This document shows, in pieces, positions 11,680 to 23,002 of a stretch of DNA of 64,000 nt. Both the position numbers and the translations under genes were made by a program. Position 1 is the stretch's first letter. Each line of letters starts with the position of its first letter. Source of the stretch: Cyathus striatus (lineage: Eukaryota > Basidiomycota > Agaricomycetes > Agaricales > Nidulariaceae); NCBI GenBank assembly GCA_025738555.1, contig JAOVFP010000011.1:2356001-2420000 (forward strand), read 5' to 3'. A model generated the notes under the pieces. That model had not been told where the DNA came from. It made no database searches and saw only the letters and a list, made by a program, of their open reading frames with translations.

Positions 11680-13865
11680 TTGTTTTTTCGGTCAACGACG
11701 TGTTCTTCCCACCGCCACGTCTTCCCCATCAACGCTGGTCCCTCTCTACTCTCAACACCCGTCCCTCTTCTCAACGCCTGCCCCTCCTCTCAACGCCCGT
11801 CCCTCTTCTCACCGCTCATCCCTCTCAACGCTCAGAGCTTAACGCCTGTCCCTTACAGCACCCGCCAGCGTCAACGTTCGATGGACAACCCGTGACAATC
11901 GAGCATCAACATCGCTCGTCGTCGATGCCAACGTAGCATTGCCAAACATTGGGATCAGGTAAGCCGCCCGCCTTACTTGCCTTTTCATCCCTCGCTTCAC
12001 CTCCCCCAACCTAGCCCCCCCCCCCCCGTTGCGCATCAACGACGATAATGACGACAACGATACAGTGTTGTCGTTGACGCTCCTTCCTCAAGCCCATTCT
12101 CGTCACCACCAACACTCCCTACCTCCACCTCCATGGCGTTGCCGACGCCACGTCACGCGTCAGGCCCCTCCTCCCTCCCTTTCCGCTGCGACATGACGAC
12201 GCAACTATTCGTCGCTCCCTCTTATTCTGCATCAACACGGACAACAGCTGCAACCGACGGTGTTCGTCGTCCCCGTCTAAACGTTCTGGCGCTGCCGTCG
12301 CACGTCGATGCCACGTCATCGATTTTCCAGCTTGATGCAGCCGCCGTCTTCACCCCTTCTCCGCTCCCCTTCCCCCCCTCATTTCAGCAGGGTAGCAGTC
12401 TCTACCACCACACCAACTCGCCGTTCCCGTCTCCCTGACCTCAGACACATACACCACCCCACATATTCGTCGTGTTTCGACGTCATTTCGACGTCTCGCC
12501 CAACACCGGCCCACCACCGTCTCACTACCTCCACCTGGCTCATCTCCCCAGCCTCTCCTCTGCTCCCGACGCCCGTCGCTCTCTGCTCCTAACCCCGTCG
12601 CTCTCTGCTCCCACCGCCCGTCGCTCTCTACACTAAACGCCCGCCCTTTCTCAGCGCTCAACGCTCGTGCCTCAAAGCACCTGCTGGCCTCAACGCTGGA
12701 TGGCCAGCCCATGACATTCAAGCATCAACACCGTTCGTCGTCGATACGAATATAGCGTCACGCATACCCTCACCTTCCCCCTCCTCCCTCATCTCCTGCA
12801 TCGCAACGACGATGACTCCGCGTCGTCTAGCTCGAGAGCGTCATTGGTGCTGGCTCCTCCGCTGCTTCGTGAACACGCGTCTCTTCTCCACGACAACGAC
12901 GACCATCACCATCCGCGGTCTCTCCTCCACCACCACCACCATCGCCGTTTCTCCTCCACCACCACCACCATCCGCGGTCTCTCTTCCACCACCACCCGCG
13001 GTCTCGCCTCCACCACCACCACCATCTGCCGTTTCGCCCCCATCACCACCAGCGTCTCGTCCCCACGACGACAATGACAATGACCTCTCCCTCTCCGTGT
13101 ACCGGCACCACCACCACCTCACCGCATGCCACCACCACCACCTCTCTGCGTATCACCACCACCGCCACCTCTTTGCGTACCGGGTGAGGGGAGGAGCGAG
13201 GGGAAGGGGAGGAGAGCGAGGGGAAGGGGAAGAGAGTGAGGGGAAGGGGAGGAGAGAGCGAGGGAAGGGGAGAGCGAGGGAAGGGGAGAGCGAGGGAAGG
13301 GGAGAGCGAGGGAAGGGGAGAGCGAGGGAAGGGGAGAGCGAGGGAAGGGGAGAGCGAGGGAAGGGGAGAGCGAGGGAAGGGGAGAGCGAGGGAAGGGGAG
13401 AGCGAGGGAAGGGGAGAGCGAGGGAAGGGGAGAGCGAGGAAGGGGAGAGCGAGGGAAGGGGAGAGCGAGGGAAGGGGAGAGCGAGGGAAGGGGAGAGCGA
13501 GGGAAGGGGAGAGCGAGGGGAGGGGAGAGAGAGGGGAGGCACCAGCACCTCTCTTTGTACCGCCAGCACCAGCACCTCTTCCCATACCACCACCAGCACT
13601 TCTCGTTGTCCCGCCAGTCTGTGTACCACCACTACCATTAGCGCCGTCTCGCTCCCGCCACCACCACCAGCTGCCTCATCACGACCACTACCACCTGTCT
13701 GTGTACCGCCACCCCGCCACCACCACCGGCACCTTTCCGCGTATGACGACGACGACAATGACCTCTCCTCATACCGCCAACGCCAGCACCACACCAGCGC
13801 CGCCAGACCACCGCATTTCTGTATATCTATTACATAGTGTTGTTATTATATTTGTATTAGCGTAG
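11680..13865. repeat. GC-rich low-complexity block
   Basis: An unusually GC-rich island lies in otherwise AT-rich DNA. It is pyrimidine-rich on the plus strand from 11690 to 13190 (CCACCACCA and CTCAACGCC repeats) and purine-rich from 13190 to 13545. Open frames exist on both strands, but they encode only simple repeats (Pro/Ser/His or Gly/Arg/Glu) and are not supported as genes. Part of it is an internal duplication: 11855-11935 resembles 12680-12765. Confidence 0.7.
13190..13545. repeat. 16-bp purine minisatellite
   Basis: About 17 near-perfect copies of a 16-bp unit, GAGCGAGGGAAGGGGA, lie between 13250 and 13520, with looser G/A repeats before them. The plus strand is almost pure purine with G-runs at regular spacing. 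A 16-bp unit shifts frame at each copy, so its translation repeats every 16 residues. Confidence 0.95.
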
Positions 13866-14408
13866 CCAGTATTAGAATAATAATAATATGTTATAACCAT
13901 TATAACCAGAACCTGTGAGATTAATTACAAGTGAGTGCAAATTTGTAGAAAGTGAGATTGTTAGTAAACACAAGTTATTAATATAGTACAAGGCAAGGTG
14001 CAAGCGCATATGAAGAAAACTATTAATGGGAAGCTGCAAGCGCATGCAGATGAAATCGCTTTGGGTATATTATTATTAGTGAGGCCGCAAGCGCATGCAG
14101 ATGCAATCGCTCCTGTATATTATTAGTACAGTGTGAGGCTGGCAATCGATTTAATAACAATTTATTTAGACCGATATCAGTCTATTTTTAGTAAATTTAA
14201 TGTGGGCGCATGCCATGAACCTTAATGGATTCCGTTCTATTTTTAACTTTTTGAATCAATGTGTGCCGGACCGTAATATAATTAGATTCTCACATATAGT
14301 AAGCTTTCTAAGTGACGAAATCTTTCTTCCCTTCCCACTTTGATCCACACTGAGATTGCTGTCCTGCCCCCCACCTGCTCTTTAAAGTCACTATCCACTG
14401 TATCTAAC

Positions 14409-16661
14409 ATGTCTAAGTCAACCTCAACCTCAAACTCTGTCAATCCTTCTATGGTTGAGCCCAGATCTTCTAGATCAAGCACTAGAATTGCTTCAGTTGC
14501 TTCTAGAGCACAGGAAATATCTGGAGAAGGGACAGATACACCTTCTGAGCTATCTGAGGTGTCTAAGTCTGTGAGATCTAGCTCTAGGGTTGCTTCTAGG
14601 GCACAAGTACAATCAGGAGGAGGGACAATTACACCTTCTGAGCCATCTGAGAAGCCTAAGTCTATGAGATCTAGCACAAGAATTGCTACAAATAAGGCAC
14701 AAGAACAGTCTGGAGGAAAAGATACACCTCATGAACCTACTAATATGTCCAAGTCTTTGAAATCCAAAACTCAGGTTAACACAAAATCCAAAAGAGAAAA
14801 CTCAGGATCTTCATCTAAAAAGGAGAAAGGAAAAGGGGGGGGAAAATCTAAGTATGTAGTAATTTAATTTATTCTTTATGTGATCTAACTAACATTAAAA
14901 TGTAGAAAAACTTCAGTTACACGACTTCAAGAAGATATTACTAATGAAGTACAAGGAAAACCAAAGCATTTAACCCCGTAAGTAACTGTTATATTTACCT
15001 TGAATACTTTAACTAATTTAGTAGAGCGGAACAAATTCTGGAGAATGATAATACATCTGTTGCTCCTCCTCCTCCTCCTCCTCCTCAATATCAAGTGTCC
15101 TCACCTGCTAAGACCACATCCACAAGTGCCACTGCTGAAAAAGTAGGCGACTCATTGAATGAGGAGGAAATCCTTGTACCACTGAGCTCACAGTTGGGGA
15201 GTTTGAATATTGATAAATCTAAGACTACATCTGAGTCATCTTCTGACACTGAATCTTCTAACACTTCTGAATCAAATAAGCAGCTCATTGAGCTTAATGC
15301 ATTTGCTACTGTGGATGAGTCAGAAGAAATGGATGAATCAGAAGAAATAGGTGAATCAGAAGAAATGGGTGAATCAGAAGAAATAGGCGAATCAGATGAA
15401 ATAGGTGAATCAGATGAAATGAATGAGTTCAAGGAAATAGATGAGTTACAAAATAGGAGTGAGTCTGAGGAAATAAGTGAGTCAGAGGAAATGGATATTG
15501 ATCGTACACCTAAGAAAGCTTCTGATTTTAAACGTGGCCGATCAGAGCTCTCCAGCTCAGATTCTGATAGTCAAAGCACCTCAATGAGTAAGATATCACG
15601 TTACTCAGAATCCCATAGCTCAGTCAGAAGCTACTCAGATAGTGATCCTCAAGGTGCCTCACATGCAGTTGGAGGATTTTCACGCCAGCATGCCATTGGT
15701 AATTTCTTTAACTTTGGAGATGAAGAAGGTATATTTGTATTATTTATTAATTCATTAGTTTTACTTATTCATTTACATAGATGTATCAATGGATGTATCA
15801 ATAGTTCTTCCAGAGAACACAAATGGGGAAATTCATTTATTCCTGACACGGGATCATACCAAAGCAGACTATGTAATTGACAATCAGACTCCAGGGTCTG
15901 ATCTTGCTAGTGTTCTTGAGATCATTGCTGAATATTGGGAGCTTGTGTCTGACAAAAATTCACCTATTTCAGTTCGTAAAGATGGAAGATGGATGCTAAA
16001 AGGAAGATTCTCAAAAGCATTACAGCGATCTGAGACACTTGATTGGAAACAAGAGAACAATAAGTATATTGTTGAGATTTTAGCAGATGGTGCTGTAGAT
16101 CAGCAAATTCCAGGACCATCTTCCACAGTTAATAAGTCATCATCTTCTAAGTCTAAATCTGAATCAGGAATGAGCAATAGTGATATAATTCAATTGCTTA
16201 TAAATCACTTTGAGATCCCTAAACATCTTCAGAATGTGGATAAGAAGAAGGACAGCATCAAAATGACATACTTGAAATACTGTAAGATCAATGAGATTCT
16301 CAGTAAAGAAATGGAGTTGGCTTCTCTAGAAGAGATAGCCCACTGTCATATTGATAGAAAGCTGATAATTGCTGTGTTCATGGCTTCATCTACATATTAT
16401 CAGTACCCATTTAAGATCTTTCCAATGTTGAGTTATGATCCAGCAATGGAAAGTTGGTTTGAAGAAGATGAGCCTGATAAAGATCATACAAAGACTGTAT
16501 GGGAAGGTTTAAAGCCTAACTTTAGTAATTTACAAAAGTTACTTGAAGGCAAGAAAGCTGCTATGGATTATAGAGCAAAACAGAAAGAGAGAGAGGAAAG
16601 TGAGAGAGAGAAAGAGAAAAGCAAGAAGTCACACCGAAAGGGAAAGGCTAAGAAATTGTAA
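14409..16661 (+). CDS. Ser/Glu-rich protein of element B, unknown function
   Basis: I do not recognise a family. The model has four exons, 14409-14851, 14906-14977, 15022-15728 and 15781-16661, joined by introns of 54, 44 and 52 nt with GT-AG ends. All joins keep frame and give about 700 residues. The Met at 14409 is the first ATG in frame. The N-terminal third is Ser/Thr-rich with SRSSTRIAS-type repeats. The middle has a proline run (15061-15084) and about eight tandem GESEEM-type hexapeptides from an 18-bp repeat (15315-15425). The last 290 residues are more globular (LASVLEIIAEYWELVSD; LLINHFEIPKHLQNV) and end in a Lys/Arg/Glu-rich tail. It lies upstream of and co-directional with the putative transposase gene. 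An accessory or DNA-binding role is only inference. Confidence 0.75.
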
Positions 16662-16727
16662 GATGTTTATTTGTTTTAACTTTGGTTCTATTTTTTTTTC
16701 ATCATATGCTCTTACTGTCAATTTTGG

Positions 16728-17045
16728 TTGAAATACTTCAACAGTATTTCTAAAATGAATTACAATCATCTACTTTCAACAGTAGATTTATGCTGTTTAT
16801 TTTTGGTTGAAAATATTTCAACAATATTTCTCAGCTTTGTACAATCTATCTACTTTCAACAGTAGATCTGTATTTTATTATTTCAGTTGGTTGGATATTT
16901 TCAACAATATTTGCCAACTTTTGTACAATATTCTACTTTCAACAGTAGCTTCTTCTTTAATTCTTTTATACTGAAATATTTCAACAATATATTTTCAACT
17001 TTTCTACAGTTACCTACTTTCAATAGTAGATTTATATATTTTCTG
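16728..17045. repeat. Four hairpin-bearing repeats between the two element B genes
   Basis: Four diverged copies of a unit of about 80-86 bp occur. Each unit carries TTGAAATATTTCAACA, which is a near palindrome, and CTACTTTCAACAGTAG, which forms a 5-bp stem. The position, between the stop of the first gene and the likely start of the second, suggests a processing or regulatory role, but no such role is shown. Confidence 0.75.
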
Positions 17046-17126
17046 TTGATGTACTTCATGTACTTCTAACATTTTATAAATTTCTATTGGTCATGCACTA
17101 TTAATTCTAAGTCAGATTTACTAATA

Positions 17127-19545
17127 TTGTACTTGTATAGGTTTGGTTTCATTCTGCAAGGTCTATTTCAAATCTGGCTATTGCTTGTGTTCTTGAGCTA
17201 TGTTCCTCAAGTACAAGCATCATCACTAAATGATCCTTTTCCTGACATCACATTTAGAGTTTTCTCAAAATTTATACAAAAAAATTTTAACTCCTCAATT
17301 ACTTTGGCAACAGTTTTAACTTTACTTTTTACATTAACAAACAATGTAGACCTTCTCAATCTCCATGCAAGAGCAAAAAATCCCATTGTTGACAGCGAGT
17401 ATTCTAAGTTGACTAATGGGTGGATAAAGGCTTTAGCAAGTGCTATTCAGAGCCATATAGGTGATGATAGTCAATTGTTTGAAGATGAAAATGAAAATTC
17501 ACTGGATGTATCAACAAAGACAACCAAATTTGTCAAGAAACTTGATAAGATGATTGAAGTTTTGTGCTTAAATCCATATACACGAAAGACAGAGCATGCA
17601 CAATTTCTGAAGTCAATTTCTACTACAGAAATTGAGCCTGTATTACTTATTTGCCCTGCACGCATAACTTGTTCAACATCCAGAAAATTATGTGCTGGAA
17701 GAGCATTGCATCTAAACACTCGAGGACGTGATCGAGTTACAGTTAGATTGATGAAAGGAGTTCAATTATATAAAAATGCTCAGTTACTTGCAGGGACATG
17801 CTTGAAATGTAAAGCTATATATTATGCTGATCATAAAAGTATACTTCCTAAGAATGAGTATGATCCAGAAGATAAAGATCAGGAGCAAAATAATGCAAAT
17901 GATATTATTGAAGAAGTAGATAGTGATGAAAGGGAGGAATCACGAGATCCTCAATTGAGTCCTAAAGATACCATATTCTTTAACAGAGCAAAATATTTAA
18001 AGATTGGTGCAAATATATGGGCTGACAGAGTGTTTACAACCATGGTTGTCAACTCTATTTATCACTTTCATGCATCCACTGCAGCATATACTGAGTTTTG
18101 GAACTATACCTTTTCAAATGTACTGAAAATGAAATACCACCAGTTTCACGCCGGCAGGTATGGAAAGCATTTATAGAAGAAACCACACGCTACATTTCAT
18201 TATCAACAAATTGTGATTTGAGAATTCCTGATAGAGTATCAACTGAACAAGTAACTAAAGCTGCATTTGATCAATTAGGTCAAAAAGGAATTATTAACAA
18301 TGCATTGCAACATTCATGTAGTGAATGCACTCATAAATATAAGGCTACAGCTGATATAATTACAGCTGATGATAATGCTGCTGTTGTTGGCATTGATGAA
18401 AATAGGCATGTACCAGATTTGGAAAGAAATGCAAGAAATCAAGAATTTCAACATATAGAAGATAATGAAATGAGTGTTGATACTTCTGACTCTACTAATG
18501 CTATTGAACCTATGGTTAAAATGATAGTTGTTGATGGCATTGTTATGGGTCCAACTCACTGTGCATTTGAAAACTGCTCTGAGCCTTTAAAAAATGCACG
18601 TACTGGAGTTTTTTGTATAAGACATGAATCACAACACAAGAATTTATGTTGCATGAAAGACTGTTATAACCAGAAGGAGGAAAGATCTCAAACTTGTGTA
18701 AATCATAGACAGAGATGGTATAATCATGTTATAAGATTTGGAAGGCAGTCAGTTCTTGGAATTCAGAGAATTATCAGAAGGACAGAACAAGAAGGGGCTC
18801 CTGAATGGATGTCTGAAACAAATAGAGACAATTTTCGACCTCATGATGAAGTACCTAATGCAACAACTACTCCTGCTCGTGATAATTACTTTGTTGCACC
18901 TCGCTTTTATTGTGTTGAAACTATTTGTGCACCTTGTGGAGTTGTTATTGCATGGGCAAAATTTGTAAAAGCAGAGGGTGAAAGCCAAATAATAGACTTT
19001 CTGGAATTTGTGTATCCAACACCTAATGTCAGACCAAGCTATGTTTGTATTGATAAGGCTTGCATGGTATTGAGACACTTGATCACATCTCGTGATTGGA
19101 ATATATGGAAGACAACTACAAGATTTGTGGTTGACTCATTTCATTATATTAATCATAGAGTGGGAGACTACTTATGCCGCAAATTCTGCAATCCAAGTCC
19201 TCTAAATGGATCAGCACCTAATCTGGTTCTTGTTGAAAGAGATGCTGAAGGAAATCCACACTACAAACGAGCTTTCAATACACAGGTATGTTTGTCAATA
19301 TTCAATAATAACATGTATATCTGATTGAAACTTAGGCATGTGAACAACTTAATGCATGGTTAGGAGGATTTCAAAGCATTCTTAATAGAATGACTGTGGA
19401 CAACTTTAATTGGACAACACATGCAATGCTTTTTATTCATACTCAACATGTGCTAATGAAACAGAACATCAAACAAACACAAAACACAAATACAAATGAT
19501 AATAATGTTGAAGATGATGGAATTGAATTAGATTGTGTAGAATAA
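17127..19545 (+). CDS. CxC5/CxC6 cysteine-cluster protein, putative KDZ-type transposase
   Basis: The upstream part has a CPARITC...LCAG...CLKC..IYYADH cluster typical of the CxC5 family. The middle has CSECTHKYK and later CAFENCSEPL...CCMKDC...CVNHRQRW, typical of CxC6. Both families are known neighbours or parts of fungal KDZ transposases. Downstream is a candidate RNase H-fold core: SYVCIDKACM, FVVDSFHYINHR and, across an intron, CEQLNAWLGG, suggesting a D-D-E triad. The terminal intron is 19286-19335 and the last exon is 19336-19545. The reading frame shifts near 18108-18113, at a run of T (18109-18112), with family-like text on both sides; this is a 1-nt loss or a sequence error. No in-frame ATG lies near 17127, so the 5' end is unresolved and a small upstream exon is likely. 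Confidence 0.8.
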
Positions 19546-19614
19546 ATAAAATATTTTTGTAACTTTGGAATTTATATATATATGTGGTTATTGAAGTAAA
19601 GTAAAGTAGCATTT

Positions 19615-19760
19615 ATGGGGAGTCCAGGTAGAGTCCAGGTAGAGTCCAGGTAGAGTCCACCTGGAGTCCACCTGGAGTCTACTTGGAGTCCGGGACTCTA
19701 CCTGGACTCCACCTGGACTCTACCTGAAGTCCCGGACTCTACCCAGAGTCCACCTGATCT
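19615..19760. repeat. Right subterminal GACTC repeats of element B
   Basis: This is an array of GAGTCCAGGTAGAGTCC-type repeats switching to the complementary orientation halfway. It mirrors 11150-11470 and leads to the right tip at about 19782. Confidence 0.85.
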
Positions 19761-20574
19761 CGTGGAGGAGTGAAATATACAGATATTTGTCATCTACTGT
19801 ATTACAACCTTCAATTCTAAAAGTGCATATTCATTTACTGTGATTTTTATAATTAGCTTTGTGGTTTCAGATACTTAATCTGCTTCTGTGACAATTTGGA
19901 TGGTGATACAGATGTACCAGAAACTGCACATGTGGTTTATGGAAACCTGGAGCACCATGCTCAGAAGCATCAAAATATTTTGTGCTCCGAGCGTCGGCTG
20001 CTCGGCAGATCACTTAAGCCTTCACCTAGATATGTGTGCTCGGGTCATGAAATTTGGTAGCGACTTACTAATAGCTAGAGGAGTAGAAATAAAGGCAAAT
20101 TCGTGATTATGTAAGCATAGTCATGAGCATTGTTTCCAATGATCTGAGAGATAGACTGTGCCCTGGCCTTATAGTTATATATTGTAAGTAGGTATCTATA
20201 TATTACCAATGAGTTATGGTTGGGTGGTAGTGAGGTTAGCAATGAGGATTGAACTCAGGACCTCTTGAATAGTGCACATAGTAAATATAGAACAAGATAA
20301 TAATAGGTATTTTAAAGCTGACCTGACGACGATGGGAAGTGCACGGGTAACCTGTGGGTGTTTTGAGCCCGACCCACACTCGTACCCATACCCGTCTGAA
20401 CCCTATGGGTTGCGGGTAACCTGAGGGTTATCTTATATTTAAATTTAATGTGAATGTACTATATCATAGTTATATATACTTACATGTTGCTTACATATTT
20501 AATTGCATAAACAATTGGTAAATGACTTGATTAAACTATGTATTCTGAGATTCTAACATGTACTTTAATAAATA

Positions 20575-21220
20575 CAGCACACCCTATCGTTATAACAATG
20601 TAGGATGTGTTTATTGGCACTGGTATCGTTTGCATCGTCATAATGGTGCTATGATAATATTAATGAAACTGGCATTGTTAAAATAAGTCCTGCATCGTTA
20701 TAATGGTGCTAGTATTGTTCAAACGATACCAGTGTCATTTAAACACATCCTACATTGTAATAACACATTATAAAGATGCAGGATTCATTCTAACGATGCC
20801 AGTTTCATTAGAACTATCCTAACACTGTTATAATGATGCATAATTTGTTTTAACGACGCCAGTATCATTTACATCGTCATAATGGTGCTAGTATTATTAG
20901 AACTATCCTAGCATCGTTATAATGATGCAGGATTCATTTTAACTACACCAGTATTGTTAGAACTATCCTAGAACTGTTATGACAATGCAGGATTCATTTT
21001 AACGATGCTGGTGTCGTTAGAACTATCCTAGCACTGTTATAATAACGTAGAATTCATTTTATGGATGCTGGCGTCGTTGGAATGATCCTAGCATTGTTAT
21101 AATGATGCAGGATTCATCTTAACAATGCCAGTATTTTTAGAATGATGCATGATTCGTCTAAACGATGCTGGTATCATTAAAACGATACTTGTATTGCTAA
21201 AACAATGCTAGATTAATTAG
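20575..21220. repeat. Degenerate ~60-bp tandem repeats in element C
   Basis: About ten diverged units are built on the phrases TCGTTATAATGATGCAGGAT and AACGATGCCAGTATCATTAG. CpG positions alternate with TpG and CpA between units, as in decaying methylated repeats. No coding potential is seen. Confidence 0.75.
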
Positions 21221-21289
21221 TGTAAAGTTAGGAATTTGTTATAATAATTGTAGGTTATAAAATATATATATACCACTGTATATCTGAAG

Positions 21290-22280
21290 CAAGTAAAAAT
21301 GAAGGTTTCAATGAAGCCAAACAACTGTACCAAGTGAAGATGAGTGGGAATGATACCAGACATTTTAGCAAGTTTAAACAAGTACCTGATGTATTTGAGA
21401 TGGATATTAACAAAGTAGACATAGTTTAGTAGACCCAGATGAGTTCTAGACAAATAGGAATTAAATAAGTCTGTCCTAACAAGCCCAGAAGACAATTAAA
21501 TAATTAAGAACAAAGTAGATATGTTTCAATGAGTGTAGACAAGTACCAGACAAATAGAATGAATTAGATCTGATTTAATAAGCACAGAAGGGTTCCAGAT
21601 GAATATGAATGAAGTAGGCAAGTCTTAACAAGCTCAGAAGAGTACTAGATGAGTAGAAATGAAGTAGATATGTTCAATGGGTACAGACAAGTATCGGATG
21701 AGTATGAATGAAGTTAGACAAGATTCAATGAGTTCAGATGAGTAAGAACAAAGAAAAGATGAGTACCTGATATGTAAGAATGAAGGAGATGTGTTTTAAT
21801 GAGAATAGACAAGTACAAGATGAATAAGAATGAAGCTATATAAGATTTAGCAAGCACAGAAGAGTACTGGACAAGTAGGAACAAAGTTTAAACTGGACCA
21901 GGACTCCAGACAAGTAGGAATGAAGCTATACATGTTTCTTGAGCCCAGACAAGTACAAGACAAGTAGAAATGACACTAGATAAATTCCAACAAGCACAAA
22001 AGAGTACTAGACAAGTAGGAATGAAGTTATGCAAGTTTAAACCAGCCCAAGACTCCAGGAAAGTGGGAATAGAGCTGTGCATGTATTCTCAAGCCCAGAC
22101 AAGTACCAGACAAGTAGGAATAACATTAGAAAAGTTTCAATGATCACTGAAGAGCAGGAACAAAGCTAGGTATAATTTAGTGAGCACAAAAGAGTGTCAG
22201 TTAGTACCAGTCCTATAGGATACTAGGAACATCACAAGATGAATAGGAATATAGCTAGAGATATTTAATAAGGCTAGATG
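21290..22280. repeat. Degenerate ~55-bp AAGTAGGAATGAAG repeats in element C
   Basis: Many imperfect units combine GACAAGTAGGAATGAAGCTA with CAAGCACAGAAGAGTACCAG, at changing spacing. They form the second half of the interior of element C. Short open frames on the minus strand arise from the repeat and are not genes. Confidence 0.75.
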
Positions 22281-23002
22281 AATTGTGATGTAGTAATATG
22301 TAACAAAGCCAACATTATAAAAATAAATATTGCAACACCTTGTATACTGACTAATATTTTGCTGAATCTGTGCAAGATACATGATTGATTTATCACTTAC
22401 AATATCTTGTACATACATTTGTAATGAAAAAGAGATAATCATTTCACTTCTATATGTATCACAGGCAACTAATATGGTGTTATACATACAATTGACAACT
22501 GCATAATAGTCTGAAAAGATTAATAAATTGGTTCCTAAACAGATTTTAACAGCCGAAATTCCGTGTTACACAGGTTATGGGCCCCACCAGCTTGAAGTTG
22601 CCCTATGATTTATATTATATGTATATGCCATGCAGGATGCCCACCAAATGTATGAAAATTAGTAGTTTATTTATTCTACCTTTTTAAGCTACACAGTTAT
22701 ATTCAATATTAAAAATGTTTTGTAACTACTTAAGTGCTAAACACTAAGCACTGATTACAGAATACTTAGGCACTATTAGGTAGTGGGCTCTGCTGGCATG
22801 AGCCAGCCATACAGTTTATATAACTATAAGAAAGCCAGGGCACAGTCTATCTCTCAAGTCACGAGCATCATTTCATAGTGGAAACGATGCTCATGACTAT
22901 GCTTATGTAATCACGAATTTGCCTTCATTTGTACTCCTCTAGCTATTAGTAAGTCGCTACCAAATTTCATAACCTGAGCACACATATCTAGGTGAAGGCT
23001 TA

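Larger units (their letters stand above)
11120..19782. mobile_element. Element B: KDZ-associated type DNA transposon
   Basis: The tips are imperfect inverted repeats sharing CACTCCTCCA.GA.ATC, followed inward on both sides by dense repeats of GACTCTACCTGGACTCC in opposite orientations (11150-11470 and 19620-19755). The octamer ATATTTGT flanks both ends (11112-11119 and 19783-19790), a candidate 8-bp target duplication as described for Zisupton-type elements. Cargo in order: GC-rich low-complexity DNA, a Ser/Glu-rich gene (14409-16661), hairpin repeats, and a CxC5/CxC6 putative transposase gene (17127-19545). The 8-bp boundary is tentative because the outermost ten bases of the two tips match poorly. 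Confidence 0.75.

Noticed and set aside
12812..13837. Long open frames on both strands in the GC-rich block (His/Pro/Ser and Gly/Arg/Glu repeats)
   Set aside because: They arise from CCACCACCA and 16-bp GA repeats, are open in several frames on both strands, and carry no domain or intron structure.
18109..18145. A 24-nt intron (GTACTG...CCACCAG) to explain the frame change in the putative element B transposase
   Set aside because: Too short for a fungal intron, and splicing it does not place the downstream frame correctly.
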